Part shown: positions 33,148 through 41,347 of the stretch, in pieces
How the letters are laid out: every line of letters starts with the position of its first letter
Position numbering within the stretch: the first letter of the stretch is position 1
NCBI GenBank assembly: GCA_964410105.1
Contig: CAYPFY010000001.1
Coordinates: 310,001-374,000, forward strand
Direction: 5' to 3'
Length of the DNA: 64,000 nucleotides
DNA from: CAYPFY01 sp964410105
Lineage (GTDB): Bacteria > Bacteroidota > Ignavibacteria > UBA10030 > SZUA-254
The notes under the pieces: generated by a model
What the model was told of the DNA's origin: nothing
Database searches by the model: none
What the model saw: the letters and a program-made list of their open reading frames with translations, nothing else
Program-made: the position numbers and the translations under genes

Positions 33148-35097
33148 TCATGATTTGGTGAGGGAAAGCGTTAGGGAGAAATTTCGCGACGGCATGGGAT
33201 ATCCGGGCATGTTCACATAACTGACATCCCCGAGGTTATTCACCTCAAATTTCAGACGGGCGGAAATCCCGGCCGAAGAATACTGGAGCACCGTATTGGC
33301 ATTGAGGAGCGCGGATGGGGGAATTGATTCGCTGTTGTCCTCGGTTACGAATCGGCGCCCGATGTAGCTCTCTCCAATCCAGAGAGAGACTTGCATGTCG
33401 GGAGCGGGCGCACACGAGACCATGGCGGAGAAGTTTGCCGTCTCGAGCGGAACGTAAGGAAGCTGGCGGTCGAAGGTTGGGTCGTTTTCGGACGAACGGG
33501 AAGCTTTTCGTGCATCGAGCCATGAATACCCCGCCTCGATCTTCATGAACGGTATCTTCCAGCTGTATGCCAAATCGAACCCGGTCGATCGGGTCTCACC
33601 GATATTTTGAGGTGAGTAGACAAGGGGCATCGCGGTCGGGAGCCAAAGGAGTCTGTCACGGGTACGAATGGAATAGTAGCTAAACGAGATTTCGTGGCTT
33701 CCAAGGAAATCCGCCGACGAGGTTACCCCTGCGTCGAAACTGACAGAATGTTCCGGGACAACCAAGGGGTTGCCGTATCCTCCGGCGCCCGAGTAATAAA
33801 GCTCATTGAAGGTCGGCACACGAAAATCCTTTCCGATGGTTGAATGGATTTGAACGAAGAGGTTTTCGACAGACCCCGCATCGAAGGGTCCCCTCGTCAC
33901 GCTCAGTCCGATGCGCGGGCTCCATGAGCCACCCGTCGGGCTAAAGCGGTCATATCTGAGAGAAGGTAGGCATTCGATTTCCGGACCAAAGGGCTGAAAG
34001 CCTGCCGAAGAGAAGATGCTGGCCTGGTCCCGAGTTTTCTCCCCGGGGAGCGCGTTGCCGTATGCGGAGGAGTGACCGGCCTCGGCACCTCCTGAGAGCG
34101 TCAGCGACGGACCCGCCAGAAACTGAACTCTTGGCGTCAATTTGAGGGAAACATTCCGGTAAAAGTTGTCCGCCTTGAACAACCCCGCGTCGGTATAATG
34201 CTCATAAGAGTCCTGAATGTCCGCGATCACCGAGTATCGCAACCTTGCCGAGGCGAGGGCGCGCCATGATCCCAGAATGTGAAGCTGTTCGTCATACTGG
34301 CGGGCGATGCCCTGGTTCTCCTCGGTGAGGAAAGGACCCGGAGTTCCGCGATCGCTCCTGAGGGCCGTCATTCTTACCTGGGCGGTTTCCGCGAGGGAGG
34401 GGGACCAGCTCCCCTTGGCGACAAAATCTTCCATGCTGTAATCCGAATTCCTGCGCAGAACTTCCCGGCCCTGCTGAAGGAAGCGGAAATCCCCCCTCCC
34501 GGATTCGGCCGTGCCGCCGAGGGCAAGCCCAAAGTTCGTCCCGGGTGCCGCGTCTACCGCAACAGAAAAGCGCCTCGCGCCATAAGAGCCGATAGAGGTT
34601 GTGACCCGCGCGGAGGGAGCCGATGACACCCGCCGTGAGATGAGATTTACCACCCCGCCGAGGGCATTAGCACCATAGAGTGAGGAGCCGCCCCCCCTGA
34701 TAATTTGAATTTCCTCAAGATCCTCGACCGGAATAAGCCGGAGGTCGGTAACTCCCAGCTGGTCATTCGTCACTGCAACTCCATCGATCATGACGAGAGT
34801 CTGTTCTGCACCCGTCCCCCTGAACGAGAGCGTCTGAAGGCTGCCGCCGATTCCGTAATCCCGCACAAAGATCCCCGGCTGAAGGCTCAGAAAATCACCC
34901 AGCCCGGTGCCGTTCATCTGCTCGATAGTTTCCCTGCCGATCGTAGATAACCCCTGGACCCCGGAGATTTTGGAAGTGACCAAAACCTCCTTGAGCACGT
35001 ACGTTTTTACTGAATCTTGTGGAATGGCGGAATGCACCCGATCAAGAGGCATGATCATGAGAAGAGAGATGATGGCAACGAATTTGAGCGGTATCAT
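33148..35097 (-). CDS. btuB: BtuB-like TonB-dependent vitamin B12 receptor
   Basis: Outer-membrane receptor of 649 residues. A signal peptide (about 1-23) is followed by a TonB-box-like KEVLVTSKIS, the plug domain (SLQPGIFVRDYGIGGSLQTLSFRGTGAEQTLVMIDGV, shown here only by its ends SLQPGIF and VMIDGV, then EEIQIIRGGGSSLYGANALGG), and a 22-strand barrel ending in the aromatic-type ...YPMPSRNFSLTLSLTKS tail. The gene is preceded by a cobalamin riboswitch with its own terminator and a good promoter, so the substrate is very likely a corrinoid. A BtuG-like propeller and a DUF6580 membrane protein follow directly. Confidence 0.9.
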   Translation of the reverse strand: MIPLKFVAIISLLMIMPLDRVHSAIPQDSVKTYVLKEVLVTSKISGVQGLSTIGRETIEQMNGTGLGDFLSLQPGIFVRDYGIGGSLQTLSFRGTGAEQTLVMIDGVAVTNDQLGVTDLRLIPVEDLEEIQIIRGGGSSLYGANALGGVVNLISRRVSSAPSARVTTSIGSYGARRFSVAVDAAPGTNFGLALGGTAESGRGDFRFLQQGREVLRRNSDYSMEDFVAKGSWSPSLAETAQVRMTALRSDRGTPGPFLTEENQGIARQYDEQLHILGSWRALASARLRYSVIADIQDSYEHYTDAGLFKADNFYRNVSLKLTPRVQFLAGPSLTLSGGAEAGHSSAYGNALPGEKTRDQASIFSSAGFQPFGPEIECLPSLRYDRFSPTGGSWSPRIGLSVTRGPFDAGSVENLFVQIHSTIGKDFRVPTFNELYYSGAGGYGNPLVVPEHSVSFDAGVTSSADFLGSHEISFSYYSIRTRDRLLWLPTAMPLVYSPQNIGETRSTGFDLAYSWKIPFMKIEAGYSWLDARKASRSSENDPTFDRQLPYVPLETANFSAMVSCAPAPDMQVSLWIGESYIGRRFVTEDNSESIPPSALLNANTVLQYSSAGISARLKFEVNNLGDVSYVNMPGYPMPSRNFSLTLSLTKS

Positions 35098-35329
35098 TCC
35101 TCTACCGATTTTCCTTCCCTTTGCGTGAACGCCATCATCGCAGCATCGCCCCCCCTTCTTGCCCGCGGAGACTCAGGACCGGGTGATCGGCCTACGTGCA
35201 ACATGGCATTTGTGTGAGTCCTCACGTATTTCTCTCAAGAGTAGAATTCCATCACGATCCGCGCGCGAGCCCAGATCCACTCTTACTCAGAAAAAGGCTC
35301 ACAATGACGCGGACGTGCGCGGACGACAT
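35098..35329 (-). other. 5' leader of the btuB operon between terminator and start codon
   Basis: About 230 bases with no gene-sized frame. A 25-codon ATG frame begins just past the riboswitch terminator but has no ribosome site. A GGAAGG-AAAATCGGTAGAGGA stretch precedes the btuB ATG. I see no further hairpin of note. Confidence 0.5.
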
Positions 35330-35365
35330 AAAAAAAACCCCAACCTTCGTAAGAAAGCTGGGGTT
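35330..35365 (-). terminator. Riboswitch-controlled rho-independent terminator
   Basis: AACCCCAGCTTTC pairs with GAAGGTTGGGGTT around a TTAC loop, followed by eight T residues on the minus strand. It sits about 50 bases past the 3' end of the cobalamin aptamer, the position expected for transcription control of btuB. Confidence 0.9.
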
Positions 35366-35412
35366 CGCCCGATAAAAAGGAGACTCCTTCCCGCGAAGGT
35401 TTTCAGGTCACA

Positions 35413-35573
35413 TGCCGGTAGGTCTCCTGGCTTGCCTGACCGTCTGACGTCTTCCCACAGCGCGCGCGCCGCAGTGACTTTTGTTCAGAGGCATTATCCT
35501 CGTTTCCGGAGGATCAGGCTCACAGTTGCGGGGCAGCTTCCGTTTTGCACGGAATTCCCTTAGCACCGGCAAT
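35413..35573 (-). promoter_or_regulatory. Cobalamin (AdoCbl-type) riboswitch
   Basis: The minus strand carries the aptamer elements in order: GGTGCTAAGGGAA, GCTGCCCCGCAACTGTGA (B12-box region), GTCACTG, GGGAAGACG and GCAAGCCAGGAGACCTACC. The ends ATTGCCGGT and ACCGGCAT pair to form P1. The order and spacing match the Cobalamin RNA family. A terminator follows, so rising adenosylcobalamin should switch off the btuB / propeller / DUF6580 operon. One copy of the aptamer is present in the window; metH does not have one. Confidence 0.95.
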
Positions 35574-35595
35574 GAAAGTCAAAGAACTCACTGGT

Positions 35596-35624
35596 AATAT
35601 AGGTCATTCCTGAGGAGAAGTCAA
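35596..35624 (-). promoter_or_regulatory. Sigma-70 promoter of the riboswitch-btuB operon
   Basis: TTGACT, 17-base spacer, TATATT on the minus strand. The predicted start near 35589 lies about 15 bases before the aptamer's P1 stem. Confidence 0.75.
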
Positions 35625-35639
35625 CTCCCACGGAACGCG

Positions 35640-36068
35640 TCAGAACGGGAGATCTCCTTTCTCAGCAGCGGGTTCCTCATCCATGGCCGGAGGCTCGGCC
35701 GCCATAGATCCCCCCGTTCCTGCATTCCCCTTGGCGTCGAGCATGATGAGGTCATCGGCTATGATCTCGGTGATATAGCGCTTCATGCCGCTCGACTTGT
35801 CGTCCCAGGAGCGGGTCTGCAGTTTCCCTTCGAGGTAGACCTTGCTCCCCTTCTTCAGGTACTGACCGCATATTTCCGCAAGCTTTCGCCAGGCGATGAT
35901 ATTGTGCCACTCGGTCCTTTCCTGGAAGTTGCCTTCCTGATCCTTCCAGCGCTCGCCTGTGGCGATGGAAAACTTGGCCAGTGCGACGCCGGACGGCGTA
36001 TAGCTGAGCTCCGGGTCTTTGCCGAGGTTTCCGATTAACTGAACCTTGTTAAGGCTCTTCCCTGCCAT
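35640..36068 (-). CDS. ssb: Single-stranded DNA-binding protein
   Basis: Homotetrameric OB-fold protein that coats single-stranded DNA in replication and repair. The 142-residue product begins with KVQLIGNLGKDPELSYTPSG, continues with FSIATGERWKDQEG and the WHNIIAWRKLAEICGQYLKKG block, and ends in an acidic tail with EEPAAEKGDLPF, the conserved partner-binding C-terminus (DLPF for the usual D-I-P-F). A very good ribosome site (AAAGGAGG) precedes the ATG. Between the NHL propeller gene and the B12 operon promoter. Confidence 0.95.
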   Translation of the reverse strand: MAGKSLNKVQLIGNLGKDPELSYTPSGVALAKFSIATGERWKDQEGNFQERTEWHNIIAWRKLAEICGQYLKKGSKVYLEGKLQTRSWDDKSSGMKRYITEIIADDLIMLDAKGNAGTGGSMAAEPPAMDEEPAAEKGDLPF

Positions 36069-36135
36069 AGATCCTCCTTTGAATGAATAGCGTAAGTCAT
36101 TGTGAATTAATCAAATATTTGAGCCGGCTCTCCTG

Positions 36136-37029
36136 CTATCTAATAAACCTGTTCACCGGGAATCTCAGGATTCGATTTTCCGTGAGAACGTAAACACGCT
36201 CATTTCTGGCGGCGATGTCACTGCACTTCTCTTTCAGGGGGAGGGCATATGCCCCTCTCTGCTGACCGTCGAGCGTATAGGTCCTGACGGAGCATGCGTC
36301 GAGAAACCATATGAGGCTGTCTGCCACCGCGAATCCCGTTACATCTCGGAGCACGCTATCTTTGACCGTCCGGACGAAATTGCCGAAAATATCATATATT
36401 TTGATAAAATTCTGCTCCTGTACAAACACGTTCTCGTCCACGATCCGGATTCGGCGGGGATCTGAGAGCTTTCCCTCCCTCGCCTCGGTCCCCCCGAAAG
36501 ACCAGGACCGGTTTTCAAGCACATTGACGGCAACTATTCGGACGTTCTCGCCGTCGGCGATGTAAAGCGTCCCCGATCGGGAGACCGCCACGCTCCTGGG
36601 ATATCCGAAGGAGATCGAACCATTCTCGTCCTTACCGGAGAGAGTCGCCACAAACGAGAGGGACCGATCGAAACGCTGAACCCTATGATTCCCGTAGTCG
36701 GCCACATACACGTCCAGGCCGTTGGAAACGGCCAGATCGGCCGGGCGATCAAACGACACATCGCTCCACCCATACCCTCCTATCGATGATCGTATCTCGC
36801 CCCCGGGGGACACCTTCAGAACTGAACTTGTCCCCGCGTCAAGGACGAAAAAATTGCCGTCAGGGTCGATGGAAAAAGCGACCGCGTGTGTGAACTGACC
36901 CAGGGTGAAGATCGAATCTTGAGCGCCTCCCGAAGCATACGTGCCGCCTGCGGCGAAGCAGGCGGCAACGGCAAATACTAATCTATAGCGCAACCCATAA
37001 TCAGAATCCCAGCTTAATCGAAACGACAT
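36136..37029 (-). CDS. Secreted NHL-repeat beta-propeller protein
   Basis: 297-residue secreted protein. A signal-like segment (LVFAVAACFAAGGTYASGG) is followed by about six NHL-type repeats: FDRPADLAVSNGLDVYVADYGNHRVQRFD and FGYPRSVAVSRSGTLYIADGENVRIV are the clearest (only the parts VYVADYGNHRVQRFD and SGTLYIADGENVRIV are diagnostic). It overlaps the PorV-like gene by 29 bases, and the ATG was preferred to a TTG four codons earlier. This places it in one transcript with the TonB receptor, sorted protein and PorV-like barrel. Probable surface or periplasmic binding scaffold; no enzyme motif. Confidence 0.75.
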   Translation of the reverse strand: MSFRLSWDSDYGLRYRLVFAVAACFAAGGTYASGGAQDSIFTLGQFTHAVAFSIDPDGNFFVLDAGTSSVLKVSPGGEIRSSIGGYGWSDVSFDRPADLAVSNGLDVYVADYGNHRVQRFDRSLSFVATLSGKDENGSISFGYPRSVAVSRSGTLYIADGENVRIVAVNVLENRSWSFGGTEAREGKLSDPRRIRIVDENVFVQEQNFIKIYDIFGNFVRTVKDSVLRDVTGFAVADSLIWFLDACSVRTYTLDGQQRGAYALPLKEKCSDIAARNERVYVLTENRILRFPVNRFIR

Positions 37030-38023
37030 GATTCCCGTCAAAGTACTTCACCGAGCGGAACGCGTAATCAAACGAGACTTGTGTGCCTTCAAAGTCGTAG
37101 GCGACCCCGGCGCCGGCGGTAAAGCCGTAAATGTAGTCCGGCGTCTGTGAGGAGGGCGAACCTGTATAACCCGCCCGCAAGAAGAAATTGTTATTATATC
37201 CGTACTCGACTCCCCCCTTATATTCGTCGCCCGAAAAATTGTTATTCTGGAACGTCCCTGACAACTGAAGCGAGTTTTCCCCTGAGAAGTCGTAATGGTA
37301 CCCCAGCCCGAATTCCACGGTCGAGGGGAGCTCATACGGGGCGGCTTCCAATTTCAGGAAATTTGCCGGAGCGACCTGCCCGGGAACGGTTGTTTGGACA
37401 TAGAGCCCCGGGCCGTCGAATTTCATCTGGGGTCCTATGTTCTTTACCGCCACCCCGAGGCTCAGACCGTTGATGCTCCCCAGATTATCATAGATAACCC
37501 CGACATTAAATGCAACCCCGTTTGTATTCACCTCGGCGATCCGCTCATTCACAAGATTCGCGGTGACCCCCACCGATACCCTGTCGCTCAGTTGCTTGGC
37601 GAAGGTCGCGCCTGCGATGAAGAATTGCGGGGAGTATGTCTGCCCGGTACCGTCCGGATTCTGCGTCGTGGTCACGAGCATTTCGCCGATCGACAGGGAC
37701 TTGATGCTCAGAGCGAAGGTCCCTATCCCCTCGAAATTCGCGGAAGCGGCCCCGTAGTCAACCCCGATATCCGCAATATAGGACATGTGGGAGAACATCA
37801 GATTTGCCGACGCCTTCGATTTTGAAATTCCGGCGGGATTCCAAAACAGCGCTTCAATTCCTGTCGAGGTGGAGATCGTGGATCCGCCCATCGCGAGATC
37901 CCTCCCGCCTATCGGTATGAGCAGCTCCGCTGCGCCCCCCGTTCCGGTCCGATTTCCTCCGGATGCGAACGCGCCCTGCAGGGCGATGAGGGATAACACC
38001 AGGATAATCGAGATGCGTTTCAT
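37001..38023 (-). CDS. PorV/PorQ-like outer-membrane beta-barrel protein
   Basis: 340-residue outer-membrane protein of the PorV/PorQ (UPF0164-type) family, whose members act with the type IX secretion system, PorV being the shuttle that carries cargo to the attachment complex. It opens with a signal peptide MKRISIILVLSLIALQGAFA and the family block AAELLIPIGGRDLAMGGS and ALFWNPAGIS, then alternating barrel strands up to HVVSIKLGF. The start is the ATG at MKRISII with AAGGAG 7 bases before it. 28 bases after the sorted protein gene and overlapping the NHL gene, so it is probably dedicated to that export system. Confidence 0.85.
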   Translation of the reverse strand: MKRISIILVLSLIALQGAFASGGNRTGTGGAAELLIPIGGRDLAMGGSTISTSTGIEALFWNPAGISKSKASANLMFSHMSYIADIGVDYGAASANFEGIGTFALSIKSLSIGEMLVTTTQNPDGTGQTYSPQFFIAGATFAKQLSDRVSVGVTANLVNERIAEVNTNGVAFNVGVIYDNLGSINGLSLGVAVKNIGPQMKFDGPGLYVQTTVPGQVAPANFLKLEAAPYELPSTVEFGLGYHYDFSGENSLQLSGTFQNNNFSGDEYKGGVEYGYNNNFFLRAGYTGSPSSQTPDYIYGFTAGAGVAYDFEGTQVSFDYAFRSVKYFDGNHVVSIKLGF

Positions 38024-38051
38024 GATAGACTCCTTGTCATTAAGGGTCACG

Positions 38052-41000
38052 TTAAAACCGGTCAAGGAACTGACGTTCCTGTATCACCGAAAATTTCACG
38101 ATCTTCGTCGTCCCAAGACCGGGCATTTCGATATATGCGATATAGACGCCGCTTGCCACCGGCAAATCCGACTCGTTATTCAGGAACCAGCGCTCGAACT
38201 GACCCGGCGTCGTCTTCTGAATCGTGCGCACGAGTATCCCCGCAAGGTTGAATATTCGAATCGTCGCGACATCCGGCAAATGACTGAATGTCACGAACTT
38301 CTGGTACTTATTGATCTCTTCGGTATTCACCGCATAGTAGGGATTCGGGAAGACGGTGATCTTTTCAACATCCTTCTTAGCGAGCGCCGCGCTCTTTGTG
38401 ACGCCGGGAGCATCGAACGCGAACTGGTCAGCCATTGTATTGGGATGATTGGCAAGGATGAGGAACTGATCTCCGGCATGGAATGCGACATCGCCCCGAC
38501 GGTTGGGCGTCCCCCACCACATAAGCGGGGTCGTCACGTTGAGAATGTCAACCGTAAGGGCGGGATCCGCCGTAGTGCTGTAGGCAACGTCGAAGATGAA
38601 GAACCACTCCCGGGGTCCGTCGGGGTCGGTATTCGAATAGGGTCCATTCTGCGTATCGGGCCAGTATTTCCCGTCGACCCGCCCGCCGATATGATTGTTC
38701 TCGAGAAAACCTACCATCAGTCGTCTTCCTCCGTTTTCCTGGTCGTAGGCGGCCCAGGGCACGTTCCTCGTCCTGTAATCCTGATAGGCATATCCGCTCG
38801 AGGGATTGACGATATACGGTACAAACTCCGGCTTCGCCGGAGCAGCGCTGGCGCCGCGGAGATAGCGGTAACCGTTCGACGCCGTCGTATCACTCGGGTT
38901 AACGAGATTTCCGAGGGAATCTGTCGCCGCAAGCTTTATCAGCACGTTATGGAGATGATCGGGAGTCACGGTGGAGCTGCTGAAGAAGCTGTTGTATCCC
39001 ATCCCCATGGCCCCGAAGAATCCTTCAAGGGCGAACCCGTCGGCATTGGCGAATGTCCAGCGCCGGCCGCCACTTGGGATTGACCAATCCTTCATGCCAG
39101 GAGGAGGTCCCTGCACTTTTACCTGAATCCCGTCGGCGATGACATAGTTGGCGTCACCCGACTGGTTTGTCTGGTTGGTCAGAACGTTCGTCCCGGAGGT
39201 AGAATCCTTCAGGTTCCAGTGAAGCGTCCCGCCGGCCGTATCGAACAGAACCTGATATGTATGCCCGGTGAGCTTCGAGGGGTCGATGACAATCGGCACG
39301 ATGAAGCCCTCGCTCATAGGCCCGCCCACAGCCGCATGCCGGATAGCCAGCGAATCGCCCCCCGTCGCCTGATAACGAACCCCCGGGTCGGGCGTGTGCG
39401 GGGTCACGGTGAGCGCAGTGGCTGTCAAAGGCGATTCCAGATTATTCGGCACGACGTTCGGATCGGGGTTATAGCTGTAGGCCGTCACGGCGAAGTAATA
39501 CCGGATGCCGTTCACAAGGTTGACGCCCCCGCGTGAAGCGTCGGTCGTGATGTCGATATTTCGCGCGACCCCCTGATCCGGCCCGACCTGTGCAACCTGC
39601 TGGAGCAGGGCTCCGGTTGTCGGGTCAAATGTCTGATCGAGAATTATGCCAACACCGTCCTTGATATCGAAAGTGGCGATCCTCTTTCCCTCGCTCTTCG
39701 GCGATGATTGCGACGGGAGCTGGTAGACGTTATATCCCTGAAATTTATATCCGGCGCTGTTGGAATTTTCCGTTGCCGCCACGGCTGTCGCATCACCTCC
39801 CCAGACCAGCACAAGTTCCTTGTCAAAAGCCGAGGCGGTAAGTTTCGGGGCCGGCGGGGGTGCCGGGACGTTGAAGAAGTTATCATAGGCAACCTGGGCC
39901 GACTTGTCGAAGAATCTGAGGAGGCTTATGCAGGCGAGGCGGTCCACCCCCGGTATCGCCCCGGCACAGATTTCTGCTACGACGACCTCCTGGGTATCAC
40001 CGACTGCCATCGTAAAGGGTCCCGAGGCAAGGCCTTGCCTGCGGTCGCCGGCGGGGAGCACCTGCCCGTCTATCCACCCCGTTCCTTTCACCGGATCGCC
40101 CGCAAGAGCGAAGCTTGTGGGCTGCCCCGTGTTGGGATCGGTGAAGGGCTGACCTGTCAATCCGATTCTCCCTTTGAAGAAGTTGTAGAAGCGCAAGGTA
40201 CCCTCGGAATAGGAACCCTGAACGGGGTCGGTAACCGTTGCATCACCCCTGGCGAAGTAATAGAACGCCGTCATCGGCAGGTTCTTTTTGTCGTAAATCC
40301 TGTGTCCTTTAAATATGCCCGAATCGCCCGGGGCGGCCACGACCGGACCCTGGAAAAAGTCGAACCCTGTCACCGGGGGAGGCAGAGGATCGTATGTGGC
40401 GTCAGTCGGGAACGCATTGTATGTATATCCGAGGCTGAGGGAGGTATCGCAGCCGGAAAAGTCGTCAGTCGAATTTCCAAGATCAACGTCCGCCCACTGG
40501 GAGACGTACATGCTGTCTATCGTGTTTCCCGCACCCCCCTTATTAATGATTAGGTACTTTTTGAAAAACATGTTGCCGAGAGCTCCCGACTGGGCATACG
40601 CCCACACGGTGACCTGCAGCTCGATGCCCATGGGGACCGAGCCGTAGAGATTTGTCGTTGCGCCGGAGTTGTTGTCGTTGCAGACATACCACACGGTTTC
40701 ATCTGCTCCCGGCACACCCGGAACATCTCCGGAGTCAGGATCGTAGTGGCCGTTGCCGTTCAAATCCTGATAGGGCGCGCCGTCGGCTGCAGGCCAGTAA
40801 GTCCAATCCTTTTCGAACTGGGCGCGGATCCCGTCTTCAGATCCTCCTTCGTCGCTCAGTTCGGAGGTCAGGGCCACTTTCGGTCCTCCCGGATAGACGT
40901 CTCTTCTCACCCGGTATATCCGATTTTTCTCGAGAGTAGGGTCTTCGGAGACAACTCCGCCGGGCGCTCCGGGGGCGCTCGTGATCTTGCCGGGTTGCAG

Positions 41001-41312
41001 GCCGGTCCTGTACGCCGATCCTCCCACCCTCACCTGTCCGCCGATGATGCCGCCCCACAGGAACCCGCTCTGAAAGCAGGCTGTCTTCCTGCTCCCCTTC
41101 GGGAAGACGAGGCCCGAGTTCTGCTCCTGCGCGTCAATATCTGCCGTGCCGTCATTACGAAGCACGGTCGAGAGGTTGTTGATATTGAGGTAGGTTAAGA
41201 CCGGAGTGCCGTTGGCGTTCAGCGGAATACGGGACCGCGGCGAGCGGTCCGCACCCGACGACGATGCCGCAGCGAGGACGAGACTCATGGCCAGGACAGG
41301 GTACAGTTTCAT
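38052..41312 (-). CDS. Very large secreted protein with T9SS-type C-terminal sorting domain
   Basis: 1086-residue exported protein. It starts MKLYPVLAMSLVLAAAS (signal peptide; AAAGGAG 8 bases before). The body is beta-rich without a recognised enzyme signature; fibronectin-III-like repeats are possible around residue 500-620 (APPPAPKLTASAFDKELVLVWGG). The last about 90 residues resemble the type A sorting domain: VFPNPYYAV, FSHLPDVATIRIFNLAGILV, DLPVASGVYIAYIE and TKIVKFSVIQ. Proteins with this end are exported by T9SS and attached at the cell surface. 35 bases separate it from the TonB receptor, and the PorV-like gene follows at 28 bases. Molecular function unknown. Confidence 0.75.
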   Translation of the reverse strand: MKLYPVLAMSLVLAAASSSGADRSPRSRIPLNANGTPVLTYLNINNLSTVLRNDGTADIDAQEQNSGLVFPKGSRKTACFQSGFLWGGIIGGQVRVGGSAYRTGLQPGKITSAPGAPGGVVSEDPTLEKNRIYRVRRDVYPGGPKVALTSELSDEGGSEDGIRAQFEKDWTYWPAADGAPYQDLNGNGHYDPDSGDVPGVPGADETVWYVCNDNNSGATTNLYGSVPMGIELQVTVWAYAQSGALGNMFFKKYLIINKGGAGNTIDSMYVSQWADVDLGNSTDDFSGCDTSLSLGYTYNAFPTDATYDPLPPPVTGFDFFQGPVVAAPGDSGIFKGHRIYDKKNLPMTAFYYFARGDATVTDPVQGSYSEGTLRFYNFFKGRIGLTGQPFTDPNTGQPTSFALAGDPVKGTGWIDGQVLPAGDRRQGLASGPFTMAVGDTQEVVVAEICAGAIPGVDRLACISLLRFFDKSAQVAYDNFFNVPAPPPAPKLTASAFDKELVLVWGGDATAVAATENSNSAGYKFQGYNVYQLPSQSSPKSEGKRIATFDIKDGVGIILDQTFDPTTGALLQQVAQVGPDQGVARNIDITTDASRGGVNLVNGIRYYFAVTAYSYNPDPNVVPNNLESPLTATALTVTPHTPDPGVRYQATGGDSLAIRHAAVGGPMSEGFIVPIVIDPSKLTGHTYQVLFDTAGGTLHWNLKDSTSGTNVLTNQTNQSGDANYVIADGIQVKVQGPPPGMKDWSIPSGGRRWTFANADGFALEGFFGAMGMGYNSFFSSSTVTPDHLHNVLIKLAATDSLGNLVNPSDTTASNGYRYLRGASAAPAKPEFVPYIVNPSSGYAYQDYRTRNVPWAAYDQENGGRRLMVGFLENNHIGGRVDGKYWPDTQNGPYSNTDPDGPREWFFIFDVAYSTTADPALTVDILNVTTPLMWWGTPNRRGDVAFHAGDQFLILANHPNTMADQFAFDAPGVTKSAALAKKDVEKITVFPNPYYAVNTEEINKYQKFVTFSHLPDVATIRIFNLAGILVRTIQKTTPGQFERWFLNNESDLPVASGVYIAYIEMPGLGTTKIVKFSVIQERQFLDRF

Positions 41313-41347
41313 TGTCAGCTCCTTTGAGGTTTTAGGCGCTTTCGCCA

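Noticed and set aside
35240..35330. 25-codon upstream frame in the btuB leader
   Set aside because: No Shine-Dalgarno, no conserved motif, and it starts inside the terminator T-run.
36069..36135. Possible promoter TTGATT-N19-TATTCA upstream of ssb
   Set aside because: Spacing is outside the normal 16-18 range; not listed.
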